Assembly: GCA_017474455.1 (NCBI GenBank) | Contig: JAFVHP010000030.1 | Coordinates: 1 to 41,716 of the forward strand | Length of the DNA stretch: 41,716 bases | DNA from: Lachnospiraceae bacterium | GTDB lineage: Bacteria; Bacillota; Clostridia; Lachnospirales; Lachnospiraceae | Reading direction: 5' to 3' | Part shown: in pieces, positions 7,614-15,694 of the stretch | Numbering within the stretch: the stretch's first letter is position 1 | Layout: the number at the start of each line of letters is the position of its first letter | Notes under the pieces: model-generated | Told to the model about the DNA's origin: nothing | Seen by the model: only the letters and a program-made list of their open reading frames with translations | Databases searched by the model: none | Made by a program: the position numbers and the translations under genes

Positions 7614-8127
7614 GCCTGCGCAGCTCTTTAAAGAACCGGGAGAGAAGTTCGGAACACTCTCCGGCCATTACACCGTCCGTGACCTGTGCCTGGTGATTGA
7701 AATCGGGATTCTGCAGGATGTTCAGCAAAGTGCCCGCACAGCCGGCTTTCGGTGAAAGCGTTCCAATCACGACACGGTCGATCCGTGCCTGCACGATGGC
7801 TCCTGCACACATCTGGCAGGGTTCCAGCGTACAATACAGGGTACAGCCTTCCAGCCTCCAGTCTCCGATGACTCTGGAGGCTTTTTTGATCGCGTTGATC
7901 TCCGCGTGCGCGATCGTGGTCCTGTCTGTGTTGCGCCGGTTGTAGCCGCGGCCGATGATGCGGCCTTCATATACGATCACGCAGCCGATCGGGACTTCGC
8001 CTTTTTCGAGAGCTTTTTTCGCCTGGGTGAGCGCGGCACGCATGAAGCGCCGGTCGAGTTTTTGCTGTTCGGCGGATATTTCCGGAAAAACGACGGATGA
8101 TGATATATCTTCTTTGCGGTTATCCAC
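7564..8127 (-). CDS. tadA: tRNA-specific adenosine deaminase TadA
   Basis: Zinc deaminase converting the wobble adenosine of tRNA-Arg(ACG) to inosine. The deaminase core starts near FMRAALTQAKKALEKGEVPIG. It shows the zinc/catalytic motif HAE (TTIAHAEINAIKKA) and the second motif PCQMC (TLEPCQMCAGAI). The conserved LNILQNPDFNHQAQV stretch and a basic C-terminus are typical of TadA. The start is uncertain: I chose a GTG with CGGAG upstream, giving 187 residues; the family core would begin near the ATG at 8043, and an ATG at 8178 is also in frame. The 3' end overlaps the convergent membrane-domain ORF. Confidence 0.92.
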   Translation of the reverse strand: MDNRKEDISSSVVFPEISAEQQKLDRRFMRAALTQAKKALEKGEVPIGCVIVYEGRIIGRGYNRRNTDRTTIAHAEINAIKKASRVIGDWRLEGCTLYCTLEPCQMCAGAIVQARIDRVVIGTLSPKAGCAGTLLNILQNPDFNHQAQVTDGVMAGECSELLSRFFKELRRLNKLKKTSSEMPAGSD

Positions 8128-8167
8128 TTGAATAATCTCCGATTCAGTATATACTAGATGTGGTAAT

Positions 8168-8229
8168 GGACATTTCATATCGGAATAGTGGAAATTGATG
8201 ATCCCGCAAATCGGCACCCTGAAATGTCC
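8168..8229. promoter_or_regulatory. Inverted pair GGACATTTCA / TGAAATGTCC upstream of the Rrf2-suf unit
   Basis: A perfect 10-base sequence at 8168-8177 recurs inverted at 8220-8229, 42 bases apart, in the 134-base gap between divergent tadA and the Rrf2 gene. It could be a pair of operator half-sites or the base of a long hairpin. A TATAAC at about 8239 could be the -10 box of the suf transcript; no convincing -35 box is seen. Confidence 0.35.
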
Positions 8230-8261
8230 GAGCAATAGTATAACATGGATTGGTGGTAAAA

Positions 8262-8699
8262 ATGAAATTTTCTACAAGAGGACGTTATGCGCTCCGCCTG
8301 ATGCTGGACCTGGCCATGCACGATACAGGCGAATATGTTTCATTAAAGGATGTTTCGGAGAGGCAGCAGATCACGCTGAAATACCTTGAGCAGATCGTGA
8401 CGGCACTTACCAGGGCCGGATATCTGAAGTCACTCAGGGGCAACAGCGGCGGGTACAGGCTGTCGAAACCGGCTTCACAGTATAAGGTCGGGGATATCCT
8501 TCGCGTGACGGAAGGATCGATCACCCCGATCGCATGCCTCGAAGATGAGGAGAATACCTGCGAACGGGCATATGAATGCGGCGTCCTGCCTTTCTGGACA
8601 GGGCTTTACAGGATCATTACGGAATACGTGGACGGGTATTCGCTCCAGGACCTGGCCGATGAAGCTGCCGCCAAGGGAGCAGACAGCTACTCGATCTGA
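8262..8699 (+). CDS. Rrf2-family transcriptional regulator of the suf operon (IscR/SufR-like)
   Basis: 145 residues. The winged-helix N-terminus is MKFSTRGRYALRLMLDLAMH, with VSERQQITLKYLEQIVTALTRAGYLKSLRGNSGGYRL, the Rrf2 signature. Three cysteines (IACLEDEENTCERAYECG, spacing C-X7-C-X5-C) occupy the position where IscR-type members bind an iron-sulfur cluster, so it probably senses cluster status. The ATG at 8262 follows a GGTGG-type site; an upstream GTG is less likely. It sits directly before sufC in the same direction, so it probably controls the suf genes and itself. Confidence 0.92.
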   Translation: MKFSTRGRYALRLMLDLAMHDTGEYVSLKDVSERQQITLKYLEQIVTALTRAGYLKSLRGNSGGYRLSKPASQYKVGDILRVTEGSITPIACLEDEENTCERAYECGVLPFWTGLYRIITEYVDGYSLQDLADEAAAKGADSYSI

Positions 8700-8743
8700 C
8701 GATACTGCGCATGATCAGTCATGAAATGGGAAAGGAAGACAAA

Positions 8744-9517
8744 ATGGCAAATATACTGCTGCAGGTAAAGGGTCTCTCTGCAAAGATCGATGAAAAAGAG
8801 CTCCTTCATAATGTAGATCTGGAGATCCGTGAGGGAGAGACACATGTCCTTATGGGACCCAACGGAGCTGGCAAGTCCACGCTGGGCTTTACCCTGATGG
8901 GATCGCCGTCCTATGAATTAACAGGCGGTGAGATCATTTTTGACGGTGAGGACGTCACGCATTTAAGCGCGGATAAAAGAGCCCGGCTCGGCATGTTCAT
9001 GACTTTCCAGAACCCTCTGGAGATCCCGGGGCTGTCATTGGAAAGCTTTATCCGCGGCGCGATCCGCGAGAGGACGGGAGCGCCTGTCAAGATCATGCAG
9101 TTCCACAGGGATCTGGACGCGGCGATGGAACTTCTGCAGATGCATCCTTCCTATGCGGAAAGGGATCTGAACGTCGGCTTCTCCGGCGGCGAGAAGAAAA
9201 AGGCGGAGATCCTCCAGCTTCTGATGCTCTCACCCAGGCTGGCCATTCTGGACGAGACGGATTCCGGACTTGATGTCGACGCCGTCCGCACCGTCAGCGA
9301 AGGGATCAGGATATACCAGCAGGAAAGAGGCGGCGCATTGCTGATCATCACCCACAGCACCAGGATACTGGAATCACTGAAGGTCGACAGGACCCACATC
9401 CTTGTTGACGGCAGGATCGTAAAGGACGGTGACGCGTCACTGGTCGATGAGATCAATGCCAACGGCTTTGAGGCCTTTACCGGTCCTCAGGAAATACCCA
9501 TGGTGCAGTTCGACTGA
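8744..9517 (+). CDS. sufC: Fe-S cluster assembly ATPase SufC
   Basis: 257-residue ABC-type ATPase that works in the cytoplasm with SufB and SufD as the cluster scaffold complex. Motifs are Walker A GPNGAGKS, Q-loop FQNPLEIPG, signature FSGGEKKKAEI (the SufC form), Walker B LAILDETDSGLDVDA and the His in IITHS. AAAGGAAG precedes the ATG at 8744; an in-frame ATG at 8711 lies too far upstream of this site. It is the first structural gene of the suf operon. Confidence 0.97.
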   Translation: MANILLQVKGLSAKIDEKELLHNVDLEIREGETHVLMGPNGAGKSTLGFTLMGSPSYELTGGEIIFDGEDVTHLSADKRARLGMFMTFQNPLEIPGLSLESFIRGAIRERTGAPVKIMQFHRDLDAAMELLQMHPSYAERDLNVGFSGGEKKKAEILQLLMLSPRLAILDETDSGLDVDAVRTVSEGIRIYQQERGGALLIITHSTRILESLKVDRTHILVDGRIVKDGDASLVDEINANGFEAFTGPQEIPMVQFD

Positions 9518-9562
9518 ACTGAAAGACGATAACGGATTCAGGATACCGGAGCTGGAACGGAT

Positions 9563-10990
9563 ATGACGGAAGAGATAAAGAATAACAACGTCGCTGAAGC
9601 GGGAGCGGTCGTGGAAGTGGACCGCAGCCTCTACGACTTCAAATACGAAGAAGAAGGCTTTTACAGATATGAAGAAGGCCTGACCCGCGAGATCGTCGAA
9701 CGGATCTCCAGGGACAAGGACGACCCGGAGTGGATGAGGCAGTTGAGGCTCCGGTCTTTTGAGACATACGAAAGACTTAAGGTGCCGGACTGGGGACCGC
9801 CGGTCGATGAACTGGATATGGACCATATCGCGGCCTACGTCAGGCCGAATACGGATATGAAGAACCGCTGGGAGGACGTGCCGGACGATATCAAGAATAC
9901 TTTCGAAAGGCTGGGGATCCCGCAGGCAGAAAGGGAGTCGCTGGCCGGCGTCGGCGCGCAGTATGACTCCGAGCTTGTTTATCACAACGTCCGGAAGGAA
10001 GTGGAAGAGCAGGGCGTGGTCTATACGGATATGGAGAGCGCGCTCAAAGGCGATCACGCGCAGATGGTGCAGGAACATTTTATGAAGCTGGTGCCGCCCT
10101 CCGACCATAAATTTGCCGCCCTCCACGGCGCGGTATGGTCAGGCGGATCCTTTGTTTACGTACCGCCGGGCATTACCGTGGAGATCCCGCTGCAGTCCTA
10201 TTTCAGGCTGAACGCCCAGGGAGCCGGCCAGTTTGAACATACGCTGATCATCGTGGATGAGGGAGCCGATCTCCATTTCATCGAGGGCTGCTCGGCACCC
10301 AAATACAATACCGCCAACCTGCACGCGGGCTGCGTGGAACTGTATGTCGGCAAAAACGCGAGACTCAGGTACTCGACCATCGAGAACTGGTCGAAGAATA
10401 TGTACAACCTGAATACGAAACGCGCTGTGGTGGAAGAAAACGGCAGGATGGAATGGGTCTCCGGGTCTTTCGGATCCCATGTTTCCTACCTGTATCCCAC
10501 TACGATACTGAAAGGAAACGGTTCGCAGTGCGAGTTCACTGGCATCACTTTTGCGGGAGCCGGACAGAATCTGGATACTGGCGCAAAAATGATCCATACG
10601 GGTGCGGGTACCTCCTCTTATATCAATTCAAAATCGATATCCAAGAGCGGAGGGATCAGTACATACCGCAGCTCAATATACATCGACAAAAACGCCAAAG
10701 GGGCCAGATCCTCAGTGGACTGCAGTTCACTGATGCTGGACGATATCTCCAGGTCCGACACAGTCCCCGCTATGGATATCAGGACAAGCGAGGCGGATGT
10801 CGGACACGAAGCCAGGATCGGCAGGATCAGTGACGACGCCGTGTTTTATCTCATGAGCCGGGGCGTCAGTGAGGCGGAAGCCAGAAGCATGATCGTCAGC
10901 GGTTTTGCCAGCTCTGTCAGCAAGGAACTGCCTCTGGAATACGCGGCCGAGATGAACAATCTCATCAAACTGGAGATGGAGGTGATGTGA
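9563..10990 (+). CDS. sufB: Fe-S cluster assembly scaffold protein SufB
   Basis: 475 residues, normal length. It has the right-handed beta-helix core seen in IVDEGADLHFIEGCSAPKY and the SufB/SufD C-terminal signature HEARIGRISDDAVFYLMSRGVSEAEA. The central region GSFGSHVSYLYPTTILKG is typical of SufB rather than SufD. It forms the SufBC2D complex on which a new cluster is built from sulfide delivered by SufS and SufU. There are 45 bases after sufC and one base before sufD. Confidence 0.97.
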   Translation: MTEEIKNNNVAEAGAVVEVDRSLYDFKYEEEGFYRYEEGLTREIVERISRDKDDPEWMRQLRLRSFETYERLKVPDWGPPVDELDMDHIAAYVRPNTDMKNRWEDVPDDIKNTFERLGIPQAERESLAGVGAQYDSELVYHNVRKEVEEQGVVYTDMESALKGDHAQMVQEHFMKLVPPSDHKFAALHGAVWSGGSFVYVPPGITVEIPLQSYFRLNAQGAGQFEHTLIIVDEGADLHFIEGCSAPKYNTANLHAGCVELYVGKNARLRYSTIENWSKNMYNLNTKRAVVEENGRMEWVSGSFGSHVSYLYPTTILKGNGSQCEFTGITFAGAGQNLDTGAKMIHTGAGTSSYINSKSISKSGGISTYRSSIYIDKNAKGARSSVDCSSLMLDDISRSDTVPAMDIRTSEADVGHEARIGRISDDAVFYLMSRGVSEAEARSMIVSGFASSVSKELPLEYAAEMNNLIKLEMEVM

Positions 10991-10991
10991 C

Positions 10992-12215
10992 ATGTCTGAA
11001 AGAACAATGAAGCTCGGCCATCTCCCCGTACTGACCTGGAACAGGTTAAGGCTCAATTCCGGCAGGACCGAAAGTGTTCCGGCGGAAGGGGTCACGGTCC
11101 TTCACGGAGGTTTTGACAACCTGCCTGCCGGCGTAACGCATACACTGCTTGATAACGCGGAAGCATCGGAATATATCAGACGGTACGCTGTAAAGCAGCC
11201 CCAGGAAGCTGTTGTGGCGGGAAAAGTTCCCGCTTACCATCCCCAGGCTTTCGCCACCGGATTGGGAGCGGAATTTGAGAATTATCTTGACAGCATGGAT
11301 TGCGGCGCGGACCTTATACAGGTACAGCCCGGGATGCTTGCCCTTGTGCCTGTCATCTGGGGAGCCATGCCCGCTGAGAATGAGCGCGCCCTCACCGGCC
11401 AGATCATCCATCTTGGCAAGGGCGCGCAGCTCACCCTGATCCAGCTGATCATACCCAGGGAACGGCTTTCAGGCGGCACAACGGTGCACAGGGATGGCGG
11501 GGAAGAAGGCGCCGGACGCTTTTTGGGCATGATGACGAGGGTCATCCTCGAAGAAGGAGCGCATCTTCACCTCGTCAATGTCCAGATCCTCGGATCTGAC
11601 AGTGTATTCCTCTATGATGCCGGCAGCAGCCAGGAAAAGGGATCCGGACTGATGGTCACTTCCCTCCAGCTGGGCGGCAGGGAAGTCTTCAACGGGATGC
11701 ATGCCGATCTTTCCGGCGAAGGGGCAGAGTTTGACGACCATACAGGATATATGGCGCTTCTGGACCACAAACTGGATATGACTGTTACTTGTACACAGAG
11801 GGGCCCCGCGACCAGGAGCGAGATCATCTACGACGGCGTGCTTTCGGGAACGGCGAAGAAAGACCTGAAATATACGATCGACTTCAGAAAAGGGAGCAAA
11901 GGCGCTTCCGGCAACGAAAGGGAGAATGTCCTGATGCTGTCGGAAGAAGCCGAAAACCGGTCCATGCCGGTCATTCTCTGTGAAGAGGAAGACATCGACG
12001 GCAGGCATGGGGCGACGATCGGCAGGCCGGACAGGGATACCCTGTTCTATATGCAGTCCAGGGGTATCAGTAAAGACGCGGCCATCAGGATGCTGACAAA
12101 AGCGCGCATCGATGCCGTCGCACAGAGGATCGGTGAACCGAAGATCGCTGAGCTTATCGGACATTTTACGGAGGAGGCTTTTGAGAATGGCTCAGTTGAA
12201 TTTACAGTATCGTAA
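10992..12215 (+). CDS. sufD: Fe-S cluster assembly protein SufD
   Basis: 407 residues, paralogous to SufB and its partner in the scaffold complex. The C-terminal signature RHGATIGRPDRDTLFYMQSRGISKDAA matches the SufB/SufD family, and the N-terminal part is divergent as expected of SufD. Its start follows the sufB stop after a single base, and its 3' end overlaps the sufS start by 29 bases. The sufS ribosome binding site (GGAGGAGG) lies inside the end of sufD, so translation of the two is linked. Confidence 0.95.
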   Translation: MSERTMKLGHLPVLTWNRLRLNSGRTESVPAEGVTVLHGGFDNLPAGVTHTLLDNAEASEYIRRYAVKQPQEAVVAGKVPAYHPQAFATGLGAEFENYLDSMDCGADLIQVQPGMLALVPVIWGAMPAENERALTGQIIHLGKGAQLTLIQLIIPRERLSGGTTVHRDGGEEGAGRFLGMMTRVILEEGAHLHLVNVQILGSDSVFLYDAGSSQEKGSGLMVTSLQLGGREVFNGMHADLSGEGAEFDDHTGYMALLDHKLDMTVTCTQRGPATRSEIIYDGVLSGTAKKDLKYTIDFRKGSKGASGNERENVLMLSEEAENRSMPVILCEEEDIDGRHGATIGRPDRDTLFYMQSRGISKDAAIRMLTKARIDAVAQRIGEPKIAELIGHFTEEAFENGSVEFTVS

Positions 12216-12852
12216 AGACTTCCCGCTCCTGAGGGATTCGGATGTTGTTTACTTTGATAATGCGGCCACCTCGCAGAGGCCGGACAGCGTACTGGCAGCG
12301 GTCGACGATTTTTACAGGAGCGCCAATGCCAATCCGCTGCGGGGACTCTACGCTCTGAGCGTGGAAGCGACACAAAGATACGAGGAAGCCCGGAAAAAGA
12401 CGGCTGCCTTTGTAGGCACCCATGATCCGGCATGCATCATATTTACCCGGAATACGACGGAATCGATAAATCTGGTCGCATACAGCTATGCCCTTTCCGT
12501 CCTGAAAGAAGGCGATGAGATCCTGCTCACTGTCATGGAACATCATTCCAATATACTTCCGTGGCAGATGGCGGCTGAGAGGACGGGTGCCGGGCTCGTT
12601 TATCTTGAACCGGATGAGGAGGGCTTCATCAGCGACGAAAAGATTGACGCTGCCGTCAGTGAAAGGACCAGGATCTGCGCGGTGGGGATGGTCTCGAATG
12701 TTCTGGGCGTTATGAATCCGGTCCGTAAGATCGCGGACAGGGTGCACGCCGCGGGCGGAGTCGTGGTCGTGGACGGAGCCCAGGGCGCGCCGCATATGAA
12801 GGTGGACGTAGGTGAGCTTGGCGCTGATTTCTTTGCATTTTCCGGTCATTAG
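12187..12852 (+). CDS. sufS: SufS cysteine desulfurase, N-terminal part, ending at TAG in place of the PLP lysine
   Basis: 221 residues matching the first half of SufS: VVYFDNAATSQRP, the PLP-ring histidine in VMEHHSNILPWQ, and the cofactor aspartate and histidine in VVDGAQGAPH. It breaks off at FFAFSGH followed by TAG (12850-12852). In the family this motif is SGHK and the lysine forms the Schiff base with PLP; AAG to TAG is one base change. The frame continues open and in register to 13410, giving 407 residues in all, the usual SufS length. The start is fixed by GGAGGAGG nine bases upstream. As sequenced, this chain cannot form the PLP-lysine bond. Confidence 0.93.
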   Translation: MAQLNLQYRKDFPLLRDSDVVYFDNAATSQRPDSVLAAVDDFYRSANANPLRGLYALSVEATQRYEEARKKTAAFVGTHDPACIIFTRNTTESINLVAYSYALSVLKEGDEILLTVMEHHSNILPWQMAAERTGAGLVYLEPDEEGFISDEKIDAAVSERTRICAVGMVSNVLGVMNPVRKIADRVHAAGGVVVVDGAQGAPHMKVDVGELGADFFAFSGH

Positions 12853-13410
12853 ATGCTCGCCCCGTTCGGGATCGGCGTACTGTATGCCAGACGGGATCTT
12901 CTGGAAGAGATGCCGCCTTTCCTGCGCGGCGGGGAAATGATAGAATATGTAACCAGGACATCTGCGACCTATGCGGAACTGCCTCATAAATTCGAGGCCG
13001 GCACCGTGAACGCGGCGGGGGCAGCAGGCCTTTCGGCGGCGATAGATTATCTGGACATGGTCGGGTATGACTATATCCGCGAAAGGGAAGAAAAACTGGC
13101 GTCGCTGATGATGGAGAAACTCTCCGATATCCCGCACGTCAGAGTCTACGGGTCAAAAGATCCGCTGAAGCACTGCGGGATAATAACATTTAATATCGAC
13201 GGCTGTCATCCGCACGACGTGTCCTCTGTCCTGGATACCGAGAATATCGCGATCCGCGCGGGCCATCACTGCGCGCAGCCCCTCATGAAATACATGGGGG
13301 TGGGATCGACGGCAAGAGCAAGCGTATATTTTTACAATACGGAAGAAGAAGTCGAACGCTTTGCCGACAGGCTTTCAATGGTAAGGAGCTGGCTGGGATA
13401 TGGAGATTAG
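12853..13410 (+). CDS. sufS: SufS cysteine desulfurase, C-terminal part (continuation after the TAG)
   Basis: 185 residues, in the same frame and starting with ATG immediately after the TAG (TAGATG). It begins MLAPFGIGVLY, which directly follows SGHK in intact SufS, and contains the catalytic cysteine in RAGHHCAQPLMKY and the arginine in STARASVYFYNT. Reinitiation at this ATG could make it as a separate chain, but the family works as one polypeptide. The natural stop at 13408 is also TAG, and it overlaps sufU by 11 bases. Together with the upstream part it is one sufS gene. Confidence 0.92.
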   Translation: MLAPFGIGVLYARRDLLEEMPPFLRGGEMIEYVTRTSATYAELPHKFEAGTVNAAGAAGLSAAIDYLDMVGYDYIREREEKLASLMMEKLSDIPHVRVYGSKDPLKHCGIITFNIDGCHPHDVSSVLDTENIAIRAGHHCAQPLMKYMGVGSTARASVYFYNTEEEVERFADRLSMVRSWLGYGD

Positions 13411-13822
13411 GGCACTTTACAGAGAGATCATAAACGAACATAATCTGTATCCGGCACATAAAAAAGATCTGGACGACCCTACCATCGTCCTGAACGGGGT
13501 CAATCCCAGCTGCGGGGATGATATCGACCTCCAGCTTAAGATCGTGGACAATATCGTCGTCGATGCTGCCTATAACGGAAGCGGATGCGCAGTCTCCCAG
13601 GCGTCTGCCGACATCATGATAGACAGGATCATCGGCCTTGGTAAAGAAGAAGCGCTGGAACTGGCCGGGATCTTTATGAATATGATAAGGGGCACCGCAG
13701 GCAGGGAAGAGATCGAAAAGCTGGACGAAGCGGCTGCTTTTGAAGATATTTCACATATGCCTGCCCGGGTCAAATGCGCCGGGCTGGGGTGGCGTACACT
13801 GAAGGAGGCACTGGAACTCTAG
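13400..13822 (+). CDS. sufU: SufU, IscU-like sulfur acceptor for SufS
   Basis: 140 residues. It accepts persulfide sulfur from SufS and passes it to the SufBCD scaffold. The three conserved cysteines are visible in NPSCGDD, GSGCAVSQASADIM and ARVKCAGLGW, along with the Asp in CGDD; together they form the zinc/sulfur-transfer site. The LYREIINEHN N-terminus is typical of SufU. It overlaps the end of sufS and stops with TAG directly before the GTG of the next gene, which is in the same frame. Confidence 0.95.
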   Translation: MEIRALYREIINEHNLYPAHKKDLDDPTIVLNGVNPSCGDDIDLQLKIVDNIVVDAAYNGSGCAVSQASADIMIDRIIGLGKEEALELAGIFMNMIRGTAGREEIEKLDEAAAFEDISHMPARVKCAGLGWRTLKEALEL

Positions 13823-14380
13823 GTGGCTGATTCCAATATCACGAAAAACGCGCTGGCAGCTTCAATGAAGAAACTGATGCGCCAGAAACCGTTTGCAAAG
13901 ATCAGTGTTTCGGATATCTGCATCGACTGCGGCATCAACAGGAAAAGCTTTTATTACCACTTTCGTGACAAGTATGATCTTGTAAACTGGATCTTTTATG
14001 TCGGCTTCCTGGGCGAGACGGACCTGGGGTCCTATGAGACCGGCTGGGACTGGCTTGCCGATATATGCCGGTATTTTTACAGGGAAAAGGAATTTTACCG
14101 GGCTGCCCTTAAGATAGAGGGCCAGAATTCTTTTAAAGACTATCTGATGGAGATGATCACGCCCGTAGCCAGTTTCTTCCTGCATGACCTGATCCCGGAA
14201 GGAACGGACGAGCCGTTCATGATCACTTTCATAGAAGACGCGCTGCTGGCCTCCCTTGTGCGGTGGCTCTCGGGCGGCTACGACCATGAAATGGACGAGA
14301 TAGAATTCCTGACACATATCAGGGATATCGTCCTCAAGCTGGCCGATAATATAGTGCAGACGGATCCGCAGATCCGGTAA
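13823..14380 (+). CDS. TetR/AcrR-family transcriptional regulator
   Basis: 185 residues. The N-terminal TetR helix-turn-helix is KNALAASMKKLMRQKPFAKISVSDICIDCGINRKSFYYHFRDKYDLVNWIF. The C-terminal ligand or dimer domain resembles the TetR_C_8 type found with DhaS-like regulators. The start is a GTG immediately after the sufU TAG (TAGGTG), without a well-placed ribosome binding site, so translation probably depends on sufU. A later ATG at 13868 would cut into the DNA-binding domain. Its target is unknown; being co-transcribed with suf does not by itself mean it controls suf. Confidence 0.85.
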   Translation: MADSNITKNALAASMKKLMRQKPFAKISVSDICIDCGINRKSFYYHFRDKYDLVNWIFYVGFLGETDLGSYETGWDWLADICRYFYREKEFYRAALKIEGQNSFKDYLMEMITPVASFFLHDLIPEGTDEPFMITFIEDALLASLVRWLSGGYDHEMDEIEFLTHIRDIVLKLADNIVQTDPQIR

Positions 14381-14421
14381 ATGAGCTTAATGCTTAAAAG
14401 AGAATAATACCGCATTATGAA

Positions 14422-14457
14422 GCAGGGATCCTTACTGGAGTAAGGATCCCTGTTCTG
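14422..14457. terminator. Hairpin terminator between the TetR gene and a convergent gene
   Basis: A 13-bp perfect stem (CAGGGATCCTTAC against GTAAGGATCCCTG) has a four-base loop, followed on the plus strand by TTCTGT. The T-run is short. The stem overlaps the last codons of the minus-strand gene ending at 14432, so it can serve both directions. Confidence 0.65.
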
Positions 14458-15475
14458 TAAGTGCCGGCATTATTCTGCCTAGTTCTTCTTCAAGCGGCTT
14501 TTCCATATTCAGTCTTCCGGCGTCAGCGTCCGGGCTCAGGATCGTCCTGTCCGTACCGATCTCCAGTACATAGGGATGCTGCACGGTCATGTTGGAGAGC
14601 GAAGCGGCATTCCTGTAATAGTCGATCAGGAAGCAGGGCAGTTCCTGTTTGTTCCGTGATTCGCGGCACAGATCGGCCAGATCCGCTTTGGCACCGTCCT
14701 CCTGCACCAGAAAACAGAGCGCGGCTTCGGACGTGAGCGCGCCTTCCGACACCAGGTCATGGAAGACCTGTTCGCGGTTCACATCGTTGTATAAGGCATA
14801 GATGGCATACAGGATCTTCTGCGTGCGCAAGAATGAAGCGGTAATGTATGTCTCCGTATCACCCGCGGGCAGGATAGTGCAGACATTTCTGCAGTCGTTC
14901 AGGAGCTGGATCTGTGCTGCCGTAAGCCTGCCGTTCGGGCGCATCCACGTAAAGGCACTGTCCCGGAAAGAACCAAAAACGCTCAGGATGCCGTAATCGT
15001 CATTCAGGTCGCCAATCTGCCGGATATAGTAGGTGTAGATGCCGAGCTTTTCCCCCTGCCTCACGATCGCGGCGATGTCGCTGACGGTGAGGGCGTTCTC
15101 TTTATCCTGTATGGAAGGATCATACCGCAGCTGAATGGAGACCGGCAGGGCCTTCCGGTGCTCGGCCTGGTATTTGCGGATCTCCCTGGCGCCGTAGGTC
15201 CAGCTCATATAACCGGTATTGACGCCGTAGACGCGGAGCGATTCTTCATTCGAATTCCTGAGCAGGTTGGCCACCATGTCATAATACGCGCTTTTCTCGT
15301 TCGCAAGCAGTTCCTGCATGATCGAGAATACGAATTCATGGAAGCCGCTCCTGGAGAAGCGTCTGCCCAGATCTGCCAGTCTTCGTACGCTTCTGTGCGG
15401 GTCTTCCGCCATTTCCTTTATACCATGCGCCACTGTAGCGTCGATCATTGCTTTCGTAATGGAATAATTATTCAC
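14432..15475 (-). CDS. Uncharacterised 347-residue soluble protein
   Basis: Not recognised. It starts at a GTG preceded by AGGAGAA (VNNYSITKAMIDATVAHGIKEM); an ATG at 15499 is possible, but the far-upstream in-frame ATG has no support. It is rich in helix-forming residues, and no signal peptide or membrane helix is visible after the chosen start. It contains RSVRRLADLGRRFSRSGFHEFVFSIMQELL near the N-terminus and scattered cysteines that form no recognisable cluster motif. Mid-protein stretches (AIVRQGEKLGIYTYYIRQ, SIQLRYDPSIQ) have an alternating strand/helix look that could suggest a barrel-like fold, but this is speculation. It is divergent from the sugar transporter and may or may not be related to it. 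Confidence 0.8.
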   Translation of the reverse strand: MNNYSITKAMIDATVAHGIKEMAEDPHRSVRRLADLGRRFSRSGFHEFVFSIMQELLANEKSAYYDMVANLLRNSNEESLRVYGVNTGYMSWTYGAREIRKYQAEHRKALPVSIQLRYDPSIQDKENALTVSDIAAIVRQGEKLGIYTYYIRQIGDLNDDYGILSVFGSFRDSAFTWMRPNGRLTAAQIQLLNDCRNVCTILPAGDTETYITASFLRTQKILYAIYALYNDVNREQVFHDLVSEGALTSEAALCFLVQEDGAKADLADLCRESRNKQELPCFLIDYYRNAASLSNMTVQHPYVLEIGTDRTILSPDADAGRLNMEKPLEEELGRIMPALTEQGSLLQ

Positions 15476-15694
15476 TTGCTGTTCTCCTGATGCCAACATT
15501 GTATTATCCGGATCTGTTTGAGCCGGACGTAGTGTAAAAATAATCATAGCAATCACATGCGCGCCGGAAAAGCAACAAAATCCGCAATCTGTGCAAAAAC
15601 TGATCACATTATCGGCTTTTCTATCTGTTCAGTTTTCGTGTAAAATTAAGCTGCAGGAAACAGTATTCATGTTTTAGTGAATGGAGGAGAAGGA

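Noticed and set aside
12850-12852. General reassignment of TAG to an amino acid
   Set aside because: Four genes in the window end naturally with TAG at the expected C-terminus, including sufS itself at 13408 and sufU at 13820, and no tRNA with a CUA anticodon is seen. Local suppression is not excluded but not supported.
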